Source: Streptosporangiaceae bacterium | GTDB taxonomy: Bacteria; Actinomycetota; Actinomycetes; Streptosporangiales; Streptosporangiaceae | Length of the DNA: 43,883 bases | Reading direction: 5' to 3' | Assembly: GCA_019245115.1 (NCBI GenBank) | Contig: JAFARZ010000063.1 | Coordinates: 1-43,883, forward strand | In this document: positions 15,468 through 23,818 of the stretch, one piece after another | Numbering within the stretch: the first letter of the stretch is position 1 | Layout of the letters: every line of letters begins with the position of its first letter | Program-made: the position numbers and the translations under genes | The notes under the pieces: generated by a model | Databases searched by the model: none | The model's input: the letters and a program-made list of their open reading frames with translations, nothing else | Told to the model about the DNA's origin: nothing

Positions 15468-16585
15468 AGGTCCACGGTATCCGGCCGCCCCATCCGGCGT
15501 TCCAGCAGCAGCGTCCCAGCCACGACAACCGTGAGCAGCGCGATCTCCGCCGCCGAGCTGGCCAGGCCGGCCACCCAGGCGGCAAGGCAGGCCACGGCCC
15601 CGGCCGCGCGGTACGGCTGCCGTCCGATGCGCAACGCACGCCGGAACGCCACGTCACCGGCCAGGAACAGTGCCACGCCGCCGCCCAGCGCCAGGCTCGG
15701 CGGCCACGGCAGGCCCGAGCCAGGCCGCAGCATGGCCAGCTTGATACCGGCCGCCAGCGCCACAATGCCGAGCAGCATCGGGATGTAGGCGTACCAGTAG
15801 GCGTTCAGGGCGAGCGCGGGCCGCACGGCCGGATCGGCCCGGATGAACGCGTCCTCGGCGCGCTCGTCGTCGGCGACGCCGAAGTACGCCCACCACAAGC
15901 TGGCGGTGAGCGCCAGGCCAAGCAGCGCCGAAGCCACCAGGTTCACCGTCAGCGGATGTCCCGCCGCGCCGATCCCGATGTCCGCCACCGACTCACCCAG
16001 CACCACGATGATCAGCGCGCCGTGCCGCTCCACGAAGTGCGACGGCTGGATCGCGAACCGGCCTTCCGGCTGGACGATCAGCGGCGACACCACCGGCCCG
16101 GCGAGGGCCACCGCCCACAGCGGGTATGCGGCGACCCCGCCGGCCAGCCCGGCCAGGATCACCAGGACCGCGGCGGCCACGTTGATCGGCACCACCCGCA
16201 GGATGTTCCGGTTCACCCGCTGGTACAGGACTCCGTGGACGACGATGACCAGCAGGTATCCCAGGCCGAGCGCGAGACCCTCGCCGCGCTGCTCGAACGC
16301 CTTGGGGATGGCCAGCCCGATGACAAGAAAGCCGGCCATGCCGAGAAGCAGCAGAAGGCGTTCGGGAGTCTGGGACGGAGTACGGGTATTGGTCAGCCAT
16401 GCGTACCCGCCGTACATCCACCACAGCACGCCGAAGATCAGCAGCACCCGTAGCGCGCCCGCGCCGGTTACGTCGTTGCGCGCCAGCACGCCGGTGAGCT
16501 GTGTTATGGTGAAGACGAACACCAGATCGAAGAACAGCTCGAGCGTGCTGACCCGGAGGGGAGGGTCCTCCGGCGGCTCCGTCAC
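15464..16585 (-). CDS. LtrA-family multi-spanning membrane protein
   Basis: This 373-residue protein has about ten hydrophobic helices and the low-temperature-requirement A (LtrA) family hallmark near its start (VSTLELFFDLVFVFTITQL). FVERHGALIIVVLGESVADIG in the middle is the most conserved family segment. The biochemical role of the family is unknown. The GTG start (16583-16585) sits inside the purD stop codon (GTGA overlap) and its own stop overlaps the purB start (ATGA). It is therefore locked between two purine genes by translational coupling. The open frame extends far upstream, but that part is antisense-like and lies inside purD, so I start at 16585. Confidence 0.88.
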   Translation of the reverse strand: MTEPPEDPPLRVSTLELFFDLVFVFTITQLTGVLARNDVTGAGALRVLLIFGVLWWMYGGYAWLTNTRTPSQTPERLLLLLGMAGFLVIGLAIPKAFEQRGEGLALGLGYLLVIVVHGVLYQRVNRNILRVVPINVAAAVLVILAGLAGGVAAYPLWAVALAGPVVSPLIVQPEGRFAIQPSHFVERHGALIIVVLGESVADIGIGAAGHPLTVNLVASALLGLALTASLWWAYFGVADDERAEDAFIRADPAVRPALALNAYWYAYIPMLLGIVALAAGIKLAMLRPGSGLPWPPSLALGGGVALFLAGDVAFRRALRIGRQPYRAAGAVACLAAWVAGLASSAAEIALLTVVVAGTLLLERRMGRPDTVDL

Positions 16586-17817
16586 CGGCCGGCGGCGATG
16601 TCTCGCCGGTACCAGCCACCACGCATCTCGACGGTCGCGGCCAGCTCGTACGCCGCCGCGCGGGCTTGCGCGAGGTCCGCGCCGGTGCCGACCACGTTGA
16701 GCACCCGGCCGCCCGCGGACACCAGATCCCCGGCGGGCGACAATGCCGTGCCAGCGTGCAGCAGGTACCCAGCCCGGGGAACGGCAGTACGTTCGTGCAT
16801 AAGGATCTTGTCGCCCTTGACCGGGGCGTCGGGATAGCCTTCGGCGGCGAGCACCACGGTGACAGCGGCGCCGTCGCGCCAGCGTGGCGGGGCGGTGGCG
16901 GCCAGGTCGCCCACGGCGGCGGCGTGCAGCAGGTCGGTCAGCGGGCTGGCCAGGCGGTCCAGTACAACCTGGGTTTCCGGGTCGCCGAACCGGGCGTTGA
17001 ACTCGATCACGGCCAGGCCGGCCGCGGTCAGGCACAGGCCGGCGTACAGCAGGCCGCGGTACGGGCTGCCGCGGCGGCGCATGGCGTCCACCGCGGGCTG
17101 GATGACCTGGTCCATCGCCTGCTCGGTGAGGTCGGCCGGAGCCCAGGGGAGCGGCGTGTAGGCGCCCATGCCGCCGGTGTTCGGCCCCTGGTCGCCGTCG
17201 TGCGCGCGCTTGAAGTCCTGCGCGGGCAGCAACGGCACCGCGGTGGTCCCGTCGCTCACCGCGAACAGCGACACCTCCGGGCCGTCGAGGAACTCCTCGA
17301 TCACCACGGTGCCGCAATGACGTGCGTGCGCCCGGGCCACGTCGATGTCAGGCGTGACCACCACGCCCTTGCCCGCCGCCAGGCCATCGGCTTTAACAAC
17401 ATACTTTGGCACGAACGTACGGAATGCTTCCTCCGCCTCGCTGCTTGTCGTGCAGGTGAATGACCGTGCGGTGGGTATCCCGGCTTCGGTCATGACCTGC
17501 TTGGCGAAGGACTTGGAGCCCTCCAGCATCGCGGCGCGCTGGGCCGGGCCGAAGCAGGCGATGCCTTTGGCGGCCAGACTGTCGGCGGCGCCGGCCACCA
17601 GGGGGGCCTCCGGGCCGATCACCACCAGGTCGGCGCGGAGCTGGCCGGCGAGGTCCGTGATTTCCTCTGGGACGCTGCTTGTCGCGGGATGGGTTTCCGC
17701 CAGCTCGGCTATGCCGGGGTTGCCGGGAGCGGCGTGCAGGTCGTTGCCGCCGTCCTGCGCGAGGGCGCGGACGATGGCATGCTCGCGCCCGCCCGATCCG
17801 ATGACAAGAATACGCAC
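16582..17817 (-). CDS. purD: Phosphoribosylamine-glycine ligase (GARS)
   Basis: This 411-residue ATP-grasp enzyme converts 5-phosphoribosylamine, glycine and ATP to glycinamide ribonucleotide. The start motif RILVIGSGGREHAIV marks the N-terminal domain. KYVVKADGLAAGKGVVV is the ATP-binding loop, and GPNTGGMGAYTPLPW and EFNARFGDPETQVVLDRL are family signatures. I chose the GTG at 17817, which gives the standard N-terminus; longer frames add non-homologous residues. The purA stop lies ten bases upstream and no clear ribosome site is visible, so coupling to purA is likely. It overlaps the LtrA-type gene by four bases. Confidence 0.96.
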   Translation of the reverse strand: MRILVIGSGGREHAIVRALAQDGGNDLHAAPGNPGIAELAETHPATSSVPEEITDLAGQLRADLVVIGPEAPLVAGAADSLAAKGIACFGPAQRAAMLEGSKSFAKQVMTEAGIPTARSFTCTTSSEAEEAFRTFVPKYVVKADGLAAGKGVVVTPDIDVARAHARHCGTVVIEEFLDGPEVSLFAVSDGTTAVPLLPAQDFKRAHDGDQGPNTGGMGAYTPLPWAPADLTEQAMDQVIQPAVDAMRRRGSPYRGLLYAGLCLTAAGLAVIEFNARFGDPETQVVLDRLASPLTDLLHAAAVGDLAATAPPRWRDGAAVTVVLAAEGYPDAPVKGDKILMHERTAVPRAGYLLHAGTALSPAGDLVSAGGRVLNVVGTGADLAQARAAAYELAATVEMRGGWYRRDIAAGR

Positions 17818-17827
17818 GTGCGCGAGA

Positions 17828-19114
17828 TTACCGGAGCAGGTCCCGTAGCTGGAGAGTCTGGTCGCGGCGGGGGCCGACGCCAACGCCGGCGATCGGGGCG
17901 CCGATCATGTCCTCGATCGCCTTGATGTAGGCTCGCGCGTTCTTGGGCAGGTCGTTGATGCTGCGCGCGTCCGAGACGTCCTCCCACCAGCCGTCGAAGT
18001 ACTCATAGACCGGCTTGGCGTGGTGGAACTCGGTCTGCGTCATGGGCACTTCCTCGGTGCGGTGCCCGTCCACGTCATATGCCACGCAGATCGGCACCTT
18101 GTCCAGGGTGGACAGCACGTCGAGCTTGGTGAGGAAGAAGGCGGTGACACCGTTGATCCGGGCCGAGTAGCGGGCGATGACCGCGTCGAACCAGCCGCAG
18201 CGACGGGGGCGGCCTGTGGTGACGCCGTACTCCATGCCGGTCTTGCGCAGCCACTCGCCGTGCTCGTCGGTCAGCTCGCTGGGGAACGGGCCTTCGCCGA
18301 CGCGGGTGGTGTACGCCTTGACGATGCCGATCACCTGGCTGATCCGGGTCGGGCCGATGCCTGAACCGGCGCACGCGCCGCCCGCGGTGGGCGAGGAACT
18401 GGTCACGAACGGATAGGTGCCGTGATCCACGTCCAGCATCGTGGCCTGGGCGCCTTCGAGGAGGACCACCTTGCCTTCGTCGAGTGCGCGGGCGAGGATC
18501 AGGCCGGTATCGGCCACGTACGGCCGGAGGCGTTCGGCGTACTGCTTGTAGTCCTCGGCGATCCTGCGCGGGTCGATGACCCGGCGGTTGTAGACCTTGG
18601 TGAGGATCTGGTTCTTGTCCCGCAGCACGAGGTCGAGCTTCTGGTCGAGGATGCCGGGATCGAACAGGTCCTGGACCCGGACGCCGACACGGGCGATCTT
18701 GTCGCCATAGGCCGGGCCGATGCCCCGGCCGGTCGTGCCGATCCGGTTGCTGCCGAGATGCCGTTCGGTCACCTTGTCCAGGACCCGGTGATAGGGCATG
18801 ATCAGGTGCGCGTTGGCCGAGACCAGGAGTTTGCCGCAGCTGACGTTTCTCGATTGCAGCGTGTCGATCTCGTCGAGCAGGACCTCCGGGTCGATCACCA
18901 CGCCGTTGCCGATGACCGGCGTGACGTTTTCGGAGAGCACACCCGAGGGCAGCATGTGCAGCGCGTAGCTCTCGTCGCCGATGACGACCGTGTGGCCGGC
19001 GTTGTTTCCGCCCTGGTAGCGGACCACGTAGTCGACACGGTCACCGAGCAGGTCGGTGGCCTTGCCCTTGCCTTCGTCGCCCCATTGGGCCCCGACAAGC
19101 ACGATGGCGGGCAT
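17828..19114 (-). CDS. purA: Adenylosuccinate synthetase
   Basis: This 428-residue GTP-dependent enzyme joins IMP and aspartate to form adenylosuccinate. The N-terminus [18 protein letters not shown] contains the phosphate-binding loop, followed by [13 protein letters not shown]. The IMP-binding region ([14 protein letters not shown]) and [22 protein letters not shown] are present. I start at the ATG at 19114, which gives the canonical N-terminus and length; an upstream extension to 19165 would add 17 unlikely residues. It is the first gene of the minus-strand purA-purD-ltrA-purB-murA series and is separated from the upstream DUF3151 gene by a hairpin. Confidence 0.97.
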   Translation of the reverse strand: MPAIVLVGAQWGDEGKGKATDLLGDRVDYVVRYQGGNNAGHTVVIGDESYALHMLPSGVLSENVTPVIGNGVVIDPEVLLDEIDTLQSRNVSCGKLLVSANAHLIMPYHRVLDKVTERHLGSNRIGTTGRGIGPAYGDKIARVGVRVQDLFDPGILDQKLDLVLRDKNQILTKVYNRRVIDPRRIAEDYKQYAERLRPYVADTGLILARALDEGKVVLLEGAQATMLDVDHGTYPFVTSSSPTAGGACAGSGIGPTRISQVIGIVKAYTTRVGEGPFPSELTDEHGEWLRKTGMEYGVTTGRPRRCGWFDAVIARYSARINGVTAFFLTKLDVLSTLDKVPICVAYDVDGHRTEEVPMTQTEFHHAKPVYEYFDGWWEDVSDARSINDLPKNARAYIKAIEDMIGAPIAGVGVGPRRDQTLQLRDLLR

Positions 19115-19180
19115 CGCTGGGTTCAACCCCCTAGTGCGGGGACGGGCGGTCATATGCTTCCGCACCCCGCGGGAAAACGA

Positions 19181-19213
19181 AGCCCCCGCTCAGCGCAAGC
19201 GCAGCAGGGGGCT
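19181..19213 (-). terminator. Hairpin between DUF3151 gene and purA
   Basis: AGCCCCC (19181-19187) pairs with GGGGGCT (19207-19213), with further inner pairing. In the minus direction the stem is followed by TCGTTTT, so it probably ends transcription of the DUF3151 gene just before purA. Confidence 0.6.
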
Positions 19214-19290
19214 CTTGCGATGTGAGCCTACCCTGCGCGTATACCGGTAACCCCACTGGGGCTCATCCACGCCCACTACGGTTCATCCCG

Positions 19291-19761
19291 TCATAATTCG
19301 TTCTCGAGCTCCGCGGCGGCGGTGGCGCTGCTGTCCTTGAGGAACTGCCGGCACCGGGCGGCCTCGTCGTCTTCGCCGATCTGTGCCGCGGCCCGGCCGA
19401 GCAGGTGCAGCGAACGAAGGAAGCCGCGATTCGGCTCGTGCTCCCAGGGGACGGGGCCGTTGCCGCGCCATCCGGCCCTTCTGAGCTGATCGAGCCCTCG
19501 GTGGTACCCGGTGCGCGCGTAGGCGTACGCGGTCACGGCGTCCCCGTCCCGCAGCGCCCGCTCCGCCAGCGCCGCCCAAGCCGCCGAGTAAGCCGGAAAC
19601 CGCCCGGCGATCTCCTTAAGCCCGTCCGCTGCGGTCCCCGCGCCCGCGGTTTCCGTGCTCGCCGCCGCCGTCCCCAGCGCGGCGGCCATCGCGCCGTCCT
19701 CCGGCAGATACGTAGCACCCGGCCCGGCCCCCGCGAGCAAATTCTCCCGTTCCCGTTCCAT
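19291..19761 (-). CDS. DUF3151 family protein
   Basis: This 156-residue soluble protein belongs to the actinobacterial DUF3151 family, recognised by AYAYARTGYHRGLDQLRR, the near-invariant GNGPVPWEHEPNRGFLRSLH, and GEDDEAARCRQFLKDS. Its helical character resembles tetratricopeptide-like repeats, but no activity is known. The first 40 residues are Gly/Ala-rich and poorly conserved. I chose the ATG at 19761. A GTG at 19788 would add nine residues, and neither has a convincing ribosome site. It lies upstream of purA in the same direction, and a 32-bp repeat array begins 37 bases beyond its start codon. Confidence 0.85.
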   Translation of the reverse strand: MERERENLLAGAGPGATYLPEDGAMAAALGTAAASTETAGAGTAADGLKEIAGRFPAYSAAWAALAERALRDGDAVTAYAYARTGYHRGLDQLRRAGWRGNGPVPWEHEPNRGFLRSLHLLGRAAAQIGEDDEAARCRQFLKDSSATAAAELENEL

Positions 19762-19797
19762 GAACCCGACCCTACTCCCGCCCGCCACACGTCCCCG

Positions 19798-20005
19798 CCC
19801 CGTCCGCTGTGCTCCGCGCGTGTTGTCGCCCCCGTCCGTCGTGCTCCGTGCGTGTCGCTGTCCCCGTCCGCCGTGCTCCGTGCGTGTTGCTGTCCCCGTC
19901 CGCTGTTCTCCGCGCGTGTTGCTGTCCCCGTCCGTCGTGCTCCGTGCGTGTTGCTGTCCCCGTCCGTCGTGCTCCGCGCGTGTTGCTGTCCCCGTCCGGT
20001 GCGCC
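19798..20005. repeat. Tandem array of 32-bp repeats (six full units plus a half)
   Basis: Units begin exactly every 32 bases at 19798, 19830, 19862, 19894, 19926 and 19958, with a partial unit at 19990. Each starts CCCCGTCCG and ends with a GCGTGTTGCTGT-like stretch; copies differ at a few positions. There are no unique spacers, so this is a minisatellite and not a CRISPR array. It fills most of the space between the divergent DUF3151 and AbiEi-like genes, so it sits in the upstream region of both. Confidence 0.95.
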
Positions 20006-20094
20006 TTGCCCCGCTCCCGCCCCTTCCCGCCTCGCCATCCGACATTTCATGACACGTCCACGAGTGCGTCCACGGGGGCGCTTAACGCTACAGA

Positions 20095-20164
20095 TGTTCG
20101 TGTGGCGGAGCGCCCCGCAAAAGGTACGTAACGGACGCGAGATGGGCGTTCCGCCACACGAACA
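20095..20164. promoter_or_regulatory. 21-bp inverted repeat upstream of the AbiEi-like gene
   Basis: The arm at 20095-20115 is the reverse complement of 20144-20164 with a single mismatch (a G-T pair in RNA), separated by 28 bases. It ends 97 bases before the GTG of the AbiEi-like gene. Established AbiEi antitoxins repress their operons by binding inverted repeats of similar size, so this is a plausible operator. A role as a mobile-element scar cannot be excluded. Confidence 0.5.
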
Positions 20165-20261
20165 AGTGTTGTGTTATCTGCGGGTGGAGCGGACGGATGA
20201 GTGTTGGTTACTAAGTGGCGGGTCGGGTTACGGAGAGTGATGGAATGGGCATGCGATTGGT

Positions 20262-21122
20262 GTGGCCGACGAACTCATAGCGCTGTTCCGTGAGAACAAC
20301 TGGGTCCTGACCAATCAGCAGCTGGTGGCGGCCGGACTCTCGCCCAAGCAGATCGTCCGCCTCACGAGACGAGGCATCCTGACCTCACCGCGTCGTGGGA
20401 CGTTCATGCCGGGAACGGTGGCGGAAAGCGCCTCCGCCGACAAGTCCCGTGCTGAAGCACTACGTGTCTCCGCTGTCATCGCGGCGAGCAGCATGGGCGT
20501 GATAGCGAGTCACCGATCCGCGGCGATTATGCATGGCCTCGATCTGCTGACCGTCGCTTCAGCCCGTGTGGTCACGGTCACCCAGCCGCGCCGCGGCGGC
20601 GGGAGCCGGTCGGGTTATCCGGCGGTCCGGGTTCGTACCGCCGAAGTGCCCCAGGAGCATGTCACGACAAGGTTCGGAGTTCCGTGCACGACCGTGGCCA
20701 GGACGGTGATAGATCTGGCCCGGAACGGATCGTTCGACGCTGGCGTGGTGGTGGCGGACAATGCGCTGCACGCGAAGAAGACGACACGCGGCGATCTCGA
20801 GGCCATCCTGGCGAGGTGCTCGCGCTGGCCCGGCATCGCTACCGCGCGACGCGCGGTGGAGTTCAGCGACGAACGCGCGGAATCAGTGCTTGAGTCGCTC
20901 GCCCGGGTGATCATGGCGGAGCACGATCTGGATCCGCCCGAACTTCAGGTCTGGGTCGGCGGCGAAGGCAGCCGCATCGGCCGGGTCGATTTCCTGTGGC
21001 GGAAGCACCGGACCATCGCCGAGGCGGATGGCAAGGCCAAGTACGAAGACCCCCGCCGGGCTTCGTGGCAACTGAGGATCAAGGCCGCGTTTGAGCGCGC
21101 CAGCCGGCTGGGCTCGGGCTGA
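20262..21122 (+). CDS. AbiEi-like winged-helix/DUF559-type protein, solitary and probably C-terminally shortened
   Basis: This 286-residue protein begins with a winged-helix domain typical of AbiEi antitoxins (NNWVLTNQQLVAAGLSPKQI, TRRGILTSPRRGTFMPG). A central AbiEi-like region (GVIASHRSAAIMHGLDLL, GVPCTTVARTVIDLA) follows. The end is a nuclease-fold-like segment (GRVDFLWRKHRTIAEADGKAKYEDP). Relatives usually continue for 25-35 residues with a Lys/Arg-rich helix and a VVR strand. Here the sequence turns into ASWQLRIKAAFERASRLGSG and stops amid duplicated palindromes, which suggests truncation. No AbiEii nucleotidyltransferase toxin gene is adjacent. The GTG start has only a weak ribosome site (GGAGAG about 20 bases upstream). 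It may be a DNA-binding regulator or a decaying remnant. Confidence 0.75.
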   Translation: MADELIALFRENNWVLTNQQLVAAGLSPKQIVRLTRRGILTSPRRGTFMPGTVAESASADKSRAEALRVSAVIAASSMGVIASHRSAAIMHGLDLLTVASARVVTVTQPRRGGGSRSGYPAVRVRTAEVPQEHVTTRFGVPCTTVARTVIDLARNGSFDAGVVVADNALHAKKTTRGDLEAILARCSRWPGIATARRAVEFSDERAESVLESLARVIMAEHDLDPPELQVWVGGEGSRIGRVDFLWRKHRTIAEADGKAKYEDPRRASWQLRIKAAFERASRLGSG

Positions 21123-21134
21123 CCAGCCGGCTGG
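21100..21134. terminator. Two copies of a 12-bp palindrome between convergent genes
   Basis: CCAGCCGGCTGG occurs at 21100-21111 and again at 21123-21134, flanking the stop codon of the AbiEi-like gene. The copies can pair with each other as a 12-bp stem with an 11-base loop, on either strand, just before the end of fba. No T-tract follows, so termination is a guess. Confidence 0.5.
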
Positions 21135-21143
21135 CCGTTACGC

Positions 21144-22166
<1,023 letters not shown>

Positions 22167-22271
22167 GGCGGTGGCTCCGGGTCGTAGGGCTTGCGATCGA
22201 CCCCCACTCTAGACATGAAGCCAGCATGAAGTTGCACTGGGCAGGATCCCCGATGCTGTAGAACAGGAGGT

Positions 22272-23030
22272 ATGAATCCGGAGAGTTTTCTCACGTCGCA
22301 TGGCTACGAGGCGCTGATCCTGTTCGGCTTCCTGGAGGCCATGTGCATTCCCATTTCTTCGGAGATCACCTTCGGGTTCGCCGGGGTTCTCGCCTATCAG
22401 GGCCACCTCAACCTCGCCCTGGTCATCATCATCGGCTCGCTGGCCGAGCTCGGCGGGTCGTACACCTCGTACTTCGTCGGCCGGATCGGCGGCAGGCCGC
22501 TGGTCCACCGGGTGGGCCGCTATGTACTGGTGACCGAGTCGGACATAAATCGCGCTGAGCGGTTCCTGACCGGCCGCGGGATCTGGGCCGTTCCGGTGGC
22601 GCGTATGCTGCCGTTCGTCCGGGCATTCACGTCGATCGTGGCTGGCCTGACGCAGATGCCGGCGGTCCGCTTCGGGGTCCTCAGCCTGATCGGCACTGTA
22701 ATTTACGCGGCGGTGCTCTCCTCGATCGGCTACGGAGTGGGCAGCGCCTGGCAGAGCGTCAGCCACAGTCTCGCGATCGCTGGTTACATCATCTTCGCGC
22801 TCGTGGTAGTGGCCATCGTGGGGTTCATCGCGTACCGGTGGCGTCAGTTCCGCCGCGAGACCGGACACGGGCCGTGGGCGCGCGTGCCCCAGACGAGCGA
22901 GCCCGAGCCGCGCGGGTCCGAGACGCGCCAGCCCAGGCCGAGCGGTCCGGGTGCGCCCCGGCACGGACGCCACGCCGCGCGCCCGGAAGATTCAGTGCGT
23001 TCGGGGAACTCAGGAAACACCCAGGTCTGA
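22272..23030 (+). CDS. DedA-family membrane protein
   Basis: This 252-residue membrane protein of the DedA/VTT superfamily has members implicated in flipping undecaprenyl phosphate or phospholipids and in envelope homeostasis. The family acidic/serine motif is visible in FLEAMCIPISSEITFGFAG, and the arginine motif in VARMLPFVRAFTSIVAGL. Five or six hydrophobic segments are followed by a charged, disordered cytosolic tail of about 65 residues rich in Arg, Pro and Gly. The ATG at 22272 has AGGAGG-like sequence shortly upstream. Its last 21 bases overlap the end of the convergent pyrE gene. Confidence 0.92.
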   Translation: MNPESFLTSHGYEALILFGFLEAMCIPISSEITFGFAGVLAYQGHLNLALVIIIGSLAELGGSYTSYFVGRIGGRPLVHRVGRYVLVTESDINRAERFLTGRGIWAVPVARMLPFVRAFTSIVAGLTQMPAVRFGVLSLIGTVIYAAVLSSIGYGVGSAWQSVSHSLAIAGYIIFALVVVAIVGFIAYRWRQFRRETGHGPWARVPQTSEPEPRGSETRQPRPSGPGAPRHGRHAARPEDSVRSGNSGNTQV

Positions 23031-23546
23031 GATGTCATAGGCGGCGCGGTACGGCAGTCCGGCTTCCGCGACGCGTTTAGCCGCGCCGCGTTCCACCAGG
23101 ACAGCGACCCCGACCACCTCGGCCCCGGCCTCGCGTAGCGCGTCCACGGCGGTGAGCACGGCGCCACCGGTCGTCGATGTGTCATCGACCGCCAGCACCC
23201 GCCGCCCAGCGACGTCCGGACCCTCGATCCGGCGCTGGGTGCCGTGCTCTTTGACGTCTTTGCGCACCACGAACGCGTCAATGGGGGTGCCGCGGCGAGC
23301 GGCGGCGTGCATCATCGCCGTGGCCACCGGGTCAGCGCCCATCGTGAGGCCACCGGCCGCTTCATAGGCCAGATCCCAGGTCAGGCCGAGCATGACTCGC
23401 CCCGCCAACGGCGCGAAGCGGCCATCGAGGAAGATCCTGCGCAGATCAACGTACCAATTTGCCTGCTGTCCGGACGACAGTGTGAAGTCGCCGTGAATAA
23501 TGGCGTTCCCCTTGATCGCCGCGAGCAGGTCAGCGCGGTCGTTCAC
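23010..23546 (-). CDS. pyrE: Orotate phosphoribosyltransferase
   Basis: This 178-residue pyrimidine enzyme converts orotate and PRPP to orotidine 5'-phosphate. The PRPP-binding motif VLAVDDTSTTGGAVLTAVDA is intact. FTLSSGQQANWYVDLR at the N-terminus and the flexible-loop region FVVRKDVKEHGTQRRIEG are typical of PyrE. The start is GTG at 23546 and the length is that of actinobacterial PyrE. It stands alone, away from other pyr genes in this window. Its 3' end overlaps dedA by 21 bases on the opposite strand. Confidence 0.96.
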   Translation of the reverse strand: MNDRADLLAAIKGNAIIHGDFTLSSGQQANWYVDLRRIFLDGRFAPLAGRVMLGLTWDLAYEAAGGLTMGADPVATAMMHAAARRGTPIDAFVVRKDVKEHGTQRRIEGPDVAGRRVLAVDDTSTTGGAVLTAVDALREAGAEVVGVAVLVERGAAKRVAEAGLPYRAAYDISDLGVS

Positions 23547-23579
23547 GGCATGTAAGCATAGGGCATTTCATCTTGCCCA

Positions 23580-23653
23580 CCACGGGTTTCCGTGGTACAG
23601 GAACCGCCGACGCCGGATCCCGTCCCCTCCACGGGAGTAGCCGGCGTCGGCGG
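23580..23653. promoter_or_regulatory. Tandem hairpins upstream of pyrE and the sigma-factor fusion
   Basis: A small stem (CCACGG 23580-23585 with CCGTGG 23590-23595) is followed by a perfect 13-bp stem (23604-23616 with 23641-23653). The 24-base loop of the second stem contains a further 6-bp hairpin (23618-23623 with 23631-23636). The structure lies in the divergent region between pyrE and the sigma-factor gene. It could be an operator or RNA leader; no T-tract is present. Confidence 0.5.
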
Positions 23654-23818
23654 CGTCAGTGGGCCAGCTCGCCAGCCAGGCGAAGCGCCTCAGCTAACGG
23701 AGCTGGCAGCGGTGCCGTCCGGACTTCTTCGATGTGATGACGGCAAAGCCGTTCCCGCATGACGCGAGTTGCGCGATGATTTTGATGACTTACAGAAATC
23801 ACTTAGGGACGGTGAGTA

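Noticed and set aside
16586..17317. Upstream extension of the LtrA frame
   Set aside because: The extra residues lie inside purD and look like antisense/alternative-frame sequence; the GTGA overlap gives a natural start at 16585.
19798..20005. Possible CRISPR array
   Set aside because: Units are directly adjacent with no unique spacers and no cas genes; it is a tandem repeat.
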